From positions 1-7,250 of the forward strand of contig DASWHK010000180.1 of NCBI GenBank assembly GCA_036398215.1: DNA of 7,250 bases. The letters are read 5' to 3'. The DNA comes from DASWHK01 sp036398215 (GTDB lineage: Bacteria; Acidobacteriota; UBA890). Below the pieces are notes generated by a model. It was given only the letters and a program-made list of their open reading frames with translations, was not told the origin of the DNA and made no database searches. A program made the translations under genes and the position numbers. How positions within the stretch are numbered: the stretch's first letter is position 1; the number at the start of each line of letters is the position of its first letter. Positions 1 through 6,213 of the stretch are shown here, one piece after another.

Positions 1-1341
1 GATGCTCACGGTGGCGCTGCCGGCCAGCTCGCCGGCCTCGAAGCGCTCGATGTCGGTGTTGGTGCCGTAGCAGCAGACGCCGTCGCGGTTGAAGATGCCG
101 ATGCCGATGGCGAAGTCGTCGACGGGCTCGGCGGCGGTCAGGTGCAGCTCGATGGTCATCGGGTCGCCGCAGCGGAAGACGTAGTGCTGCTCGCCGGCGC
201 CGTCCAGCAGGCGGACGGCGTCGATGGCCACCTGCCGGCTGCCCCAGCGGCCGGGCTCGTAGGGGGCGTTGGTGGCCGTCCCGGCTGCCTCGGCGCTCGT
301 TTCGCGGCCTTCGGCCACGCTCGCTTCGCGGCCTTCCAGGCCGGCGGTCTCCCGGCTTTCCGCAGGGCTCGCTCCCGAAGCCTCTGCAGCTGTCGCTCCC
401 GAGCCTTCCCCGGTCCTCGCTCCCGGACGTTGCGCGGCACCTGATCCGCCATCTCCCCCAGGCACCGGCGCCGCCGGCCCTGCCGCCGCGGCGACCCGGC
501 GCTCGTGCCCGGCCGCCAGCTCGCCTTCCTCCTTTTGCGCCACCCAGTGCAGGTAGGCGTCGATGACGCGGGGTGGATCGCCGGACTCGGCGATCTTGCC
601 GTCCTTCATCCAGACGGTGCGATCGCAGAGGCGGCGCACCGATTCGAGGCCGTGGCTGACCAGCAGGATCGTCTTGCCGCGGCGCTTGAAGGCGGCGATC
701 TTGTCGAGGCATTTGTGGACGAAGGCCTCGTCGCCCACCGCCAGCACCTCGTCGATCAACAGGACGTCGGGATCGACGTGGATGGCCACCGAGAAGCCCA
801 GCCGCATGTACATGCCGCTCGAGTAGTTCTTGACCGGCGCGTCGATGAACTCCTCCAGCTCGGCGAAGGCGACGATGTCGTCGAAGCGCTCGGTCACCTG
901 CTGGCGGGTCAGCCCCAGCATGATGCCGTTGATGAAGACGTTCTCGCGCCCCGATATCTCGGGGTGGAAGCCGGCGCCCAGCTCGATCAGCGCCGAGATC
1001 TTGCCGTCGACCTCGACGCCGCCGGTGGTCGGCTTGGTGGTCCCGGCGATGATCTTCAGCAGCGTGCTCTTGCCGGCGCCGTTGCTGCCGATGACCCCCA
1101 GCGTCTCGCCGCGGGCGATCGTCAGGCTGACATCGTCCAGCGCCGTGAAGATCTCCCCCGGCGCCAGCGACTTGAAGAGGTTGCCGCCGAGGATGGCGCT
1201 CTTCAGCGTCAAGAAGCGGTGCGAATAGGCCACCCGCCGGTACTGCTTGGTGACGTGGGCGACGCGCACCGCGGCGCCGCGCTCGGCCGCCGCCGAGCCT
1301 TTCGCGAGGCCGTCATCGTGAGAGCTCCTCCTAGCCGCCAT
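1..1341 (-). CDS. wzt: ABC transporter ATPase for polysaccharide export, Wzt type (3' end missing)
   Basis: This is the ATP-hydrolysing subunit that, with the Wzm permease, exports a lipid-linked polysaccharide such as O-antigen across the inner membrane. The frame is open from the ATG at 1341 to the left edge (447 codons, no stop). Visible are Walker A GSNGAGKST (residues 85-93), the family-typical signature YSSGM (173-177) in place of LSGGQ, Walker B VLLIDE (193-198) and the switch His in VSHG (230). A low-complexity linker (about 280-358) leads to a domain starting near residue 365 that contains CCYGTNTDIERF. I take this as the Wzt C-terminal carbohydrate-binding domain, which in known Wzt proteins selects the finished glycan. 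The ATG at 1341 is the only ATG/GTG/TTG between the upstream in-frame stop and residue 25. It has GAGGGG 5 bases upstream. Conserved similarity begins only near residue 25. The ATPase call is very sure; the exact cargo is unknown. Confidence 0.93.
   Translation of the reverse strand, partial: MAARRSSHDDGLAKGSAAAERGAAVRVAHVTKQYRRVAYSHRFLTLKSAILGGNLFKSLAPGEIFTALDDVSLTIARGETLGVIGSNGAGKSTLLKIIAGTTKPTTGGVEVDGKISALIELGAGFHPEISGRENVFINGIMLGLTRQQVTERFDDIVAFAELEEFIDAPVKNYSSGMYMRLGFSVAIHVDPDVLLIDEVLAVGDEAFVHKCLDKIAAFKRRGKTILLVSHGLESVRRLCDRTVWMKDGKIAESGDPPRVIDAYLHWVAQKEEGELAAGHERRVAAAAGPAAPVPGGDGGSGAAQRPGARTGEGSGATAAEASGASPAESRETAGLEGREASVAEGRETSAEAAGTATNAPYEPGRWGSRQVAIDAVRLLDGAGEQHYVFRCGDPMTIELHLTAAEPVDDFAIGIGIFNRDGVCCYGTNTDIERFEAGELAGSATVSI
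289..360 (-). repeat. wzt: 8-residue (24-base) tandem repeat in the Wzt linker
   Basis: Three consecutive 8-codon units encode ESRETAGL, EGREASVA and EGRETSAE (Wzt residues 328-351). At the DNA level, 18 bases at 295-312 recur at 319-336 with one mismatch. The units lie inside an Ala/Gly/Glu-rich stretch of about 80 residues joining the ATPase to the cargo-binding domain. The reading frame is kept, so I read it as an expanded flexible linker rather than a mobile insertion. Confidence 0.75.
1325..1332 (-). promoter_or_regulatory. strong Shine-Dalgarno paired with an ATG out of the wzt frame
   Basis: AGGAGGAG sits 8 bases before an ATG at 1316, an ideal spacing. That ATG is not in the wzt frame and its own frame closes after about 35 codons. 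It lies inside the first codons of wzt as called from 1341. It may be chance, a decoy, or a trace of a frameshift near the wzt start. Confidence 0.35.
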
Positions 1342-1471
1342 GCGAGCCCCTCGGAGTAGCCGCCGACTTCACCATCAAGAGGCTTCTCGCCACAATCAGC
1401 CTCTGTCCCAGAAACGACGGGCGCCGGGCGGCCATCAGACCTCCTCCGGAAACGACGGACGCCGCCGCCAT
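1331..1471 (-). CDS. possible 46-aa small ORF between wzm and wzt (doubtful)
   Basis: An ATG at 1471 overlaps the wzm stop as TGATG and has GGAGGAGG 4 bases upstream. The frame runs 46 codons to a TAG at 1331-1333, overlapping the wzt start at 1341 by 11 bases. The peptide (MAAASVVSGG... to ...PRGSHGG) has no motif I recognise. Its first half comes from the tandem repeat at 1431-1491, so it may be only a by-product of duplicated start signals. It could serve as a coupling or leader peptide that carries ribosomes from wzm to wzt. That role is inference. Confidence 0.2.
   Translation of the reverse strand: MAAASVVSGGGLMAARRPSFLGQRLIVARSLLMVKSAATPRGSHGG
1347..1352 (-). promoter_or_regulatory. 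wzt: ribosome binding site supporting the wzt start at 1341
   Basis: GAGGGG lies 5 bases before ATGGCGGC. The arrangement resembles the two duplicated start modules just upstream (Shine-Dalgarno followed by ATGGCGGC), which favours 1341 as the true start. Confidence 0.45.
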
Positions 1472-1491
1472 CAAACCTCCTCCGGAAACGA
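1431..1491 (-). repeat. 36-base tandem duplication of a stop/Shine-Dalgarno/start module
   Basis: Bases 1431-1455 and 1467-1491 match at 24 of 25 positions, offset 36 bases. Each copy, read on the minus strand, contains TTTCCGGAGGAGGTYTGATG followed by GCGGC, that is a strong Shine-Dalgarno and TGATG. The first copy includes the end of wzm (its last codons and stop). Looser relatives of the module occur at about 1400-1420 and at the wzt start itself (ATGGCGGC at 1341). Confidence 0.8.
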
Positions 1492-2304
1492 GTCGCGCAG
1501 CCGGTCGAACAGGCCGTAGCCGACCAGCAGGATCAGCACGGCCACCGCCAGCGTCACCGGCAGCCGCTTCCAGGGGACCAGCGCCCCCTCGAAGATCGCC
1601 CGGTGGTAGCCGTCCATGACGTGGGTCATCGGGTTGAGGTCGAGCACCTGCGCGACGACCTTGGGGACCCAGGTGGCGTCCACCGCGTCCGCGCGCTCCT
1701 GCAGGAACTGCCGCGAGTAGATGATCGGGGTGAGGAAGAACCACAGGGTCAAGGCGTTGGCGAGGATGTCGCGGATGTCGCGGAAGTGCACCGCCAGCGC
1801 CGCCAGGATCAGCCCCAGCCCCAGCGACAGGACGAGCTGGGTGAGGACCACCAGCGGCAGCCACAACACGTGGACGCTCAGCCCCTCGGGCTTGAACGCC
1901 AGCCAGAAGGCCAGGTAGACGGGCAGCCCCAGCAAGAAGTGGACGCCGTTGGCCAGCACGCTGACCACCGGCAGCACCTCGGCAGGGAAGATCAGCTTCT
2001 TGATCAGGTTGCCGCCGGCGATCAGCGAGTTGGCGGCGTCGCTCAGCGAGGAGGCGAACCAGGTCCACGGCAGCAGCCCGCAGAACAGGAACAGCGCGTA
2101 GGGCTGGGTGTCGCCGAACTCCGCCTGCGGCGGCGAGAACACCGTCGTGAAGACGACGAAGTACACCGCCAGCAGCAGCAGCGGGTTGAAGAACGACCAC
2201 AGGTAACCGCCCACCGAGCCCCGGTAGCGCGCCTTCAGCTCGCGCATCACCAGGCTCTGGATCAGCACGCGGTGGCGGAACAGATTGCTCAGGCCTTCGC
2301 GCAT
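1471..2304 (-). CDS. wzm: ABC-2 type polysaccharide export permease, Wzm
   Basis: This is the integral inner-membrane half of an O-antigen or capsule type ABC exporter; it forms the channel driven by Wzt, encoded next downstream. The protein is 277 aa, normal for the family. The amphipathic N-terminus with RELKARYRGSVGGYLW (21-36) leads into hydrophobic segments at about 37-56, 69-86, 111-137, 148-172, 184-197 and 247-266, consistent with six membrane spans. Family-typical stretches are NLIKKLIFPAEVLPV (99-113), HFRDIRDIL (173-181) and LNPMTHVMDGYHRAIFEG (223-240). An in-frame TAA sits three codons before the ATG at 2304, so the start cannot lie further upstream; the next ATG is codon 20. No clear Shine-Dalgarno precedes it, which is odd. 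Its leader lies inside the CTGTGGA repeat array. TagG of teichoic acid export is a related alternative, but the Wzt cargo domain favours Wzm. Confidence 0.93.
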   Translation of the reverse strand: MREGLSNLFRHRVLIQSLVMRELKARYRGSVGGYLWSFFNPLLLLAVYFVVFTTVFSPPQAEFGDTQPYALFLFCGLLPWTWFASSLSDAANSLIAGGNLIKKLIFPAEVLPVVSVLANGVHFLLGLPVYLAFWLAFKPEGLSVHVLWLPLVVLTQLVLSLGLGLILAALAVHFRDIRDILANALTLWFFLTPIIYSRQFLQERADAVDATWVPKVVAQVLDLNPMTHVMDGYHRAIFEGALVPWKRLPVTLAVAVLILLVGYGLFDRLRDSFPEEV

Positions 2305-2316
2305 CGATGCATCTTA

Positions 2317-2778
2317 CTGTGCAGAACCTGTGGATGGGGCCGTGGAAAAGGGTGGTGGAACCCTGTGCATTCCCCCACCCAAAAGCGGTGCATGGGCGGC
2401 GGAAAAGCCGCCCAACCCCTGTGGATCGCCCGCGGATTCCGCCGGGAGGAGCTGTGCATTCCTTGTGGAAGGGTGCCGCGGTTGGGCCCCGAAAAGCTGT
2501 GCGCTCGCCGTGGAAAACCCGGGCCTACACGCCTGAAAAGCTGTGGATCGCCGGCGGAAAGCCCGCCGCCAAGGCGCAAGACCTGTGCAAGAATCGTCGT
2601 CGCGGCGACAGGATGGGCTCCCTGGCGCCGGGTCTCGCGCGCCCGGGGCCCGTGGCGCGCCGGCGGAGTGGAAATCGCTGTCGAAATGCTGTGGAACGGC
2701 GTACAACCTGCTGTGCGCCGGCCGTTCACCGACTGTGGATCGCCCGCGGAAAACGGCCGCTGCGCCGCCTGTGGCGGG
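2317..2778 (+). repeat. array of degenerate CTGTGGA/CTGTGCA repeats in a gene-free region
   Basis: The 553 bases between the wzm start and the binding-protein stop (2305-2857) hold no convincing gene. At least a dozen TGTGGA, TGTGCA or CGTGGA motifs occur, all in the same orientation, including 2318, 2329, 2341, 2364, 2420, 2453, 2464, 2509, 2542, 2584, 2690 and 2734. Many come in pairs 10-12 bases apart (2318/2329, 2329/2341, 2420/2431, 2453/2464, 2499/2509, 2542/2553, 2734/2745). The best unit, CTGTGGATCGCCCGCGGA, is identical at 2419-2436 and 2733-2750, with one mismatch at 2541-2558. GAAAAG often precedes a unit. Read on the minus strand the core is TCCACAG, like a DnaA box: four sites match TTWTNCACA at 8 of 9 positions (2318, 2341, 2509, 2584), none fully. 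The function is unknown. Confidence 0.7.
2394..2413. other. perfect hairpin inside the repeat array
   Basis: GGGCGGC and GCCGCCC form a 7-bp stem around the loop GGAAAA (TTTTCC on the minus strand). It sits about 90 bases upstream of the wzm start, so it would be in the wzm leader if transcription begins upstream. Related smaller stems include CGGCGG/CCGCCG at 2552-2568. Confidence 0.5.
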
Positions 2779-2828
2779 GCCACCGCGGCGGCTCCGTTTC
2801 GAAGATCGCGGTCTTCGCAGGAGCCGAT

Positions 2829-2854
2829 GGCGGCCTCTCGCCGAGAGCGCCGCC
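2829..2854 (-). terminator. stem-loop just after the binding-protein gene, possible terminator
   Basis: Starting three bases past the TAG, two arms (GGCGGC plus CTCTCG against CGAGAG and GCCGCC) form a 12-bp stem with one bulged C and a minimal loop. A weaker stem follows at 2801-2816. There is no T-run after either on the minus strand, so it is not a classic intrinsic terminator; it may be Rho-linked or protect the 3' end. Confidence 0.4.
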
Positions 2855-2857
2855 GGC

Positions 2858-3991
2858 CTACTGGCCGGCGAGGGCCACCGCCTGCCCGTTGCGGATCACC
2901 ATCATGCGATGGAACTTGCGCGCGTTGCCGTCGCCGTCGAACGACGTGACGCCGGCGGCGCCGGGAAAGGGGTTCATCGCGTTCATGTAGAACGTGATGT
3001 TGTCGGTGCGCATGCCGTTCTGCTCGATCGCCTGGGCGAGGATCATCACGGCGTCATAGCCGTGCGCCGCGTAGACGTCGAAGCCCTCGCCGAACTGGGC
3101 GCGATAGCCGGCCACGAAGCGCCGCACGTTCACCTCTTCGCTATCCGGATCGAAGGCAGCGGTCGGATAGATCAGCCCCTCGACGGCGTCGCCGCCGATC
3201 CGCACCAGCTCGCCGGGCAGGATCGCCCCGGTGCCGAACAGCGGCAGCGTGATGCCGGCGTCACGGATGGCGCGCCCCGCGTGCGCGGTCTCGTCCGAGT
3301 AGCCGGCGATGTAGATGCCACCCGCCTGGGTGCCGGCGAGCTGCTGGGCCTGGGCACTGAGGTCGGTGGCGCCGGCCTCGAACGAGACCTGCGTGGCGAC
3401 CTGGCCGCCGAGCGACCGGAAGCGCTCGATGAAGGCGTTCTTGATGCCGAGGCCGAACTCGCTCTGGCTGCCGACGATGTCGACCTGGTTGATCCCGGCG
3501 ACGTTGTAGATGTGGGCGGTCATGTTGACCGCTTCGAGCTCGTCGCTGGGGAAGTTGCGATAGATGTAGCTTCCCTTGCTGGTAAGCGCCGGCGTCGAGG
3601 TCGAAGGCGACAGCAGGATAACGTGCGCCTGCTGGAAGAGGTCGGCGACCCTGAGGGTGACGTCGCTGCTGATGGCGCCGATCACCGCCGGCACCCCCAG
3701 GTCGATCAGCTCCTGGGCCACCTGCATGCCGATCAGCGGGTCGCTCTTGGCGTCGCGCATGAGGATCTCGAGCGGCACGCGGGTGCCGCCCTCGGCGACG
3801 TCGATGCCGCCCTCGGCGTTGATCTGCGCCGCCGCGACCTGGATCCCGTTCCAGACCGATTGGCCGTACGGCGCGGCCGAGCCCTCGAGCGAGACGATCG
3901 CCCCGATCTGCACCACGGCCGGACCGCCGCAGCCGGCGGCGGCGAAGGCGGCGAGCGTCAGCGTAATGGCCCACCTGTTGCGCGATCTCAT
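2858..3991 (-). CDS. branched-chain amino acid-type ABC substrate-binding lipoprotein
   Basis: The 377-aa product is a type 1 periplasmic binding protein of the LivJ/Leu-Ile-Val receptor family, which captures amino acids or similar small ligands outside the membrane. Residues 1-21 form a lipoprotein signal (Arg/Asn-Arg start, hydrophobic LTLAAFAAAGC) with the lipidated Cys at 21. The first lobe opens with IGAIVSLEGSAAPYGQ (29-44), then NGIQVAAAQINAEGG (48-62), the ligand-region LLSPSTSTPALTSKGSYIYR (126-145) and, near the end, GVTSFDGDGNARK (347-359), all typical of the family. The open frame extends upstream to an ATG at 4453 inside atpC, but the signal peptide and a strong Shine-Dalgarno fix the start at 3991. 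No livHMGF-like permease or ATPase genes flank it: atpC lies upstream and wzm downstream. It may feed a transporter elsewhere or act as a sensor. The ligand cannot be named. Confidence 0.92.
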   Translation of the reverse strand: MRSRNRWAITLTLAAFAAAGCGGPAVVQIGAIVSLEGSAAPYGQSVWNGIQVAAAQINAEGGIDVAEGGTRVPLEILMRDAKSDPLIGMQVAQELIDLGVPAVIGAISSDVTLRVADLFQQAHVILLSPSTSTPALTSKGSYIYRNFPSDELEAVNMTAHIYNVAGINQVDIVGSQSEFGLGIKNAFIERFRSLGGQVATQVSFEAGATDLSAQAQQLAGTQAGGIYIAGYSDETAHAGRAIRDAGITLPLFGTGAILPGELVRIGGDAVEGLIYPTAAFDPDSEEVNVRRFVAGYRAQFGEGFDVYAAHGYDAVMILAQAIEQNGMRTDNITFYMNAMNPFPGAAGVTSFDGDGNARKFHRMMVIRNGQAVALAGQ

Positions 3992-4125
3992 TCCCTTGTC
4001 CTCCCTTGCAAGTGCGCCCCATCTTGCCCGCCGGTCGTGCCGGCGTGCAAGCCACGGCCGGCGACGCCGACCTTCGGCGCGCCCCGGCGCCAGCCGACCC
4101 GGCCCCGGCGAATCGCGTCGGTCAT
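3988..4125 (-). CDS. possible 45-aa small ORF overlapping the binding-protein start (doubtful)
   Basis: An ATG at 4125, with GAGGGG 4 bases upstream, opens 45 codons (MTDAIRRGRVGW...) that end in a TGA overlapping the binding-protein ATG as ATGA. The peptide is Arg/Gly-rich with no recognised motif. The ATGA overlap is typical of coupled genes, but in this GC-rich DNA such a frame may arise by chance. The rest of the 218-base gap from atpC (3992-4209) shows no clear terminator or promoter; an imperfect 9-bp stem pairs 4031-4039 with 4053-4061. Confidence 0.2.
   Translation of the reverse strand: MTDAIRRGRVGWRRGAPKVGVAGRGLHAGTTGGQDGAHLQGRTRE
4000..4007 (-). promoter_or_regulatory. ribosome binding site of the binding-protein gene
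   Basis: AAGGGAGG lies 8 bases before the ATG at 3991. It decides the start in favour of the signal-peptide ATG over the longer open frame reaching 4453. Confidence 0.8.
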
Positions 4126-4209
4126 GCCGCCCCTCGGCGGGTGCCGCAGGGCCGGGTCGACATCGCGCGTCGTCTCGAACGTGAAGGAAGCGCGGCTCTA
4201 GGCTGCTCC

Positions 4210-4662
4210 TTAGCTCTCGCTGGTTTCTCCCCGGGCCGCCTGCAGGCGCACGTCGGCGCGCTGGAGGGCGTTCACCGCCCGCTCGATGTCGGTGTCCTCT
4301 TCGGGGTGCGCGAGCCGCTCGCGGGCCCGCTCGCGCGCCGCCTCGGCGCGCTGCACGTCGATTGCCCGCGGCATCTCGGCGGTCTGCGCGAGGATGATGA
4401 CCCGGTCGGGCAGCACCTCGACGAGACCGGCCGAAACCGGCAGCTCGATCCAATCTTCGTCATCTTCGCGCAGACGGTAGCGCAGCAGGCCGGTGCCGAG
4501 GGCGGTGATGAGCCGCTCGTGGCTGGGCAGGACGCCGAACTCGCCGGCGATCCCCGGCGCCCGCACCGCCACGACGCGCTCCGAGACCAGTTGCTTTTCG
4601 GGCGTGACGACCTCGAGGAGGAAGTCCTTCGCCAACCCGGTCTGGCCCGCCGCTTCCGCCAT
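4210..4662 (-). CDS. atpC: F1 ATP synthase epsilon subunit
   Basis: Epsilon is part of the central stalk of F1, joins gamma to the c-ring and in many bacteria restrains ATP hydrolysis. The 150-aa product has the N-terminal beta-sandwich (about 13-95), with VVTPEKQLVSERV (18-30), GIAGEFGVLPSHERLITALG (37-56) and VSAGLVEVLPDRVIILAQTAE (77-97, given here as its ends VSAGLVEV and ILAQTAE). A charged helical C-terminal part (about 98-145) follows. The length is slightly above the usual 130-140. The start lies 8 bases after the atpD stop, with a modest AGGA close upstream, so translation is probably coupled to atpD. It is the last gene of the operon here. Confidence 0.96.
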   Translation of the reverse strand: MAEAAGQTGLAKDFLLEVVTPEKQLVSERVVAVRAPGIAGEFGVLPSHERLITALGTGLLRYRLREDDEDWIELPVSAGLVEVLPDRVIILAQTAEMPRAIDVQRAEAARERARERLAHPEEDTDIERAVNALQRADVRLQAARGETSES

Positions 4663-4670
4663 CGTTCCTG

Positions 4671-6206
4671 TTACTCCCCGGCGACCGCTTCGGCGGTCTC
4701 GGCCTCGACCTCGACCATCGCTTGGGCCGCCTCAGCCACCCCGGCCTCCTCGGTCTCCTCGCCCGCCGCCGCGGCCATCCGCTCCGCCTTCTCGCGCGCC
4801 TCTTCGATCGTCCCGACCATCAGAAAGGCCTGCTCGGGAAGTTCGTCGTGCACGCCCTCGATGATCTCCTTGAAGCCGCGGATCGTGTCCTCGGTCTTGA
4901 CGTACTTGCCGGGCTGGCCGGTGAAGTTCTCGGCGACGAAGAACGGCTGCGAGAGGAAGCGCTGCACCCGGCGGGCGCGGCGCACCGTGATCTTGTCGTC
5001 GTCGGAGAGCTCCTCCATGCCGAGGATCGCGATGATGTCCTGCAAGTCCTTGTAGCGCTGCAGGATACGGCGCACCTCGCGAGCAACGGTGTAATGCTCT
5101 TCAGAAATAATGCGCGGGTCGATGAGCTGCGAGCTGGAGTCGAGCGGATCGACCGCCGGGTAGATGCCGATCTCGGTGAGGGCGCGCGACAGGTTCACGT
5201 TGGCGTCGAGGTGGGCGAAGGTGGTCGCCGGCGCCGGGTCGGTGAAGTCGTCGGCGGGCACGTAGATCGCCTGGATCGAGGTCACCGACCCCTGCTTGGT
5301 CGCGGTGATCCGCTCCTGCAGCTCGCCGAGCTCGGTGGCCAGGTTGGGCTGGTAGCCGACCGCCGAGGGCATGCGGCCGAGCAGCGCCGAGACCTCGGAG
5401 CCCGCCTGGGTGAAGCGGAAGATGTTGTCGATGAACAGCAGCACGTCCTGGCCGCCCTGGTCGCGGAAGTACTCGGCCACCGTGACGCCGGTCAGCGCCA
5501 CCCGCAGGCGGGCGCCCGGCGGCTCGGTCATCTGGCCGTAGACCAGCGAGGTCTGCTTGAGGACGCCGGCCTCCTTCATCTCCAGCCAGAGGTCGTTGCC
5601 CTCGCGGGTGCGCTCGCCGACGCCGGCGAACACGGAGTAGCCGCCGTGGTGCATGGCGACGTTGTGGATCAGCTCCTGGATGAACACCGTCTTGCCCACA
5701 CCGGCACCCCCAAAAAACCCGATCTTGCCGCCCTTCTTGAACGGCACCACCAGGTCGATGACCTTGATGCCGGTCTCGAACTGCTCGGAGGAGACGGCCT
5801 GGGCCTCGAAACTGGGCGCGTCGCGGTGGATCGGCCAGCGCTCGGCGGCCTCGACCGGCCCCAGCCCGTCGACCGGCTCGCCGATGACGTTGAGCACCCG
5901 GCCGAGCGTGGCGTCGCCGACCGGCGTGGTGATCTGGCCGCCGGTATCGCGGGCGTCCATGCCGCGCACCAGGCCGTCGGTGGTCTGCATCGAGACGCAG
6001 CGGACCCGGTTCTCGCCGAGATGCTGGGCGACCTCGACGACGATGTCGATCTTCTGCGACGACATCTTCGCCTCGTCCGTGATCCGCAGCGCCTGGTAGA
6101 TCGGCGGCAGGTCCTCGGTGGGGAACTCGACGTCGACGACCGGTCCGACGACGGTGACGACCTTGCCGATCCGGCCGGCCCCGGTCTGCTCCTGTGCGCT
6201 CGACAT
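4671..6206 (-). CDS. atpD: F1 ATP synthase beta subunit (catalytic)
   Basis: Beta carries the catalytic nucleotide sites of F1 and makes ATP from ADP and phosphate as gamma rotates. The 511-aa product shows the N-terminal barrel (about 11-90), Walker A GGAGVGKT (166-173) with Lys172, the catalytic loop GERTREGNDL with Glu198 and Arg199, Walker B DVLLFIDNIFRF (254-265) with Asp260, and the DELSEED-loop equivalent EELSDDD (398-404). All key residues are present. The family usually ends near residue 475; here about 37 Ala/Glu-rich residues follow (about 474-511). The start at 6206 has AGGAGGAG 7 bases upstream. It lies 87 bases after the atpG stop, in a gap with unusual duplicated start signals. 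Confidence 0.98.
   Translation of the reverse strand: MSSAQEQTGAGRIGKVVTVVGPVVDVEFPTEDLPPIYQALRITDEAKMSSQKIDIVVEVAQHLGENRVRCVSMQTTDGLVRGMDARDTGGQITTPVGDATLGRVLNVIGEPVDGLGPVEAAERWPIHRDAPSFEAQAVSSEQFETGIKVIDLVVPFKKGGKIGFFGGAGVGKTVFIQELIHNVAMHHGGYSVFAGVGERTREGNDLWLEMKEAGVLKQTSLVYGQMTEPPGARLRVALTGVTVAEYFRDQGGQDVLLFIDNIFRFTQAGSEVSALLGRMPSAVGYQPNLATELGELQERITATKQGSVTSIQAIYVPADDFTDPAPATTFAHLDANVNLSRALTEIGIYPAVDPLDSSSQLIDPRIISEEHYTVAREVRRILQRYKDLQDIIAILGMEELSDDDKITVRRARRVQRFLSQPFFVAENFTGQPGKYVKTEDTIRGFKEIIEGVHDELPEQAFLMVGTIEEAREKAERMAAAAGEETEEAGVAEAAQAMVEVEAETAEAVAGE
4674..4787 (-). other. atpD: Ala/Glu-rich C-terminal extension of AtpD
   Basis: Codons 474-511 extend the beta subunit past its usual end (MVGTIEEAREK). 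The tail is strongly acidic and Ala/Val-rich (for example AAAAGEETEEAGVAEAA) and looks disordered or helical. No motif is recognised. Family length is from general knowledge; the boundary is approximate. Confidence 0.7.
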
Positions 6207-6213
6207 TTCTCTT

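Noticed and set aside
505..1359. Long open frame on the plus strand opposite wzt
   Set aside because: It is antisense to the clear ABC ATPase frame; its Asp/Val/Arg/Gln-rich product is typical of shadows in GC-rich genes.
1331..2200. 289-codon minus-strand frame overlapping wzm
   Set aside because: Out of frame with the well-supported permease; only its last 46 codons were considered separately.
2317..2778. CRISPR array
   Set aside because: Units are short, degenerate and irregularly spaced, without uniform repeats and spacers, and no cas genes are present.
2289..2783. 164-codon minus-strand frame filling the gap upstream of wzm
   Set aside because: Its sequence is a translation of the CTGTGGA repeats (recurring AGDPQ), with no family features, and it overlaps the wzm start.
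2305..2857. Firm call of a chromosomal replication origin
   Set aside because: No perfect DnaA box, no AT-rich unwinding stretch and no dnaA, dnaN or parAB genes nearby; kept only as a hypothesis.
1603..2949. 448-codon plus-strand frame across wzm and the repeat array
   Set aside because: Gln/His/Arg-rich translation with no domain; it is opposite wzm and then runs through repeats.
2543..4201. 552-codon plus-strand frame opposite the binding protein
   Set aside because: Antisense shadow of a gene with a signal peptide, ribosome binding site and family motifs.
4130..4209. Intrinsic terminator after atpC
   Set aside because: I see no strong stem followed by a T-run on the minus strand.
3992..4453. 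Upstream extension of the binding-protein frame to an ATG at 4453
   Set aside because: It overlaps atpC, is Arg/Ala-rich and would bury the lipoprotein signal; the Shine-Dalgarno at 4000-4007 fits the 3991 start.
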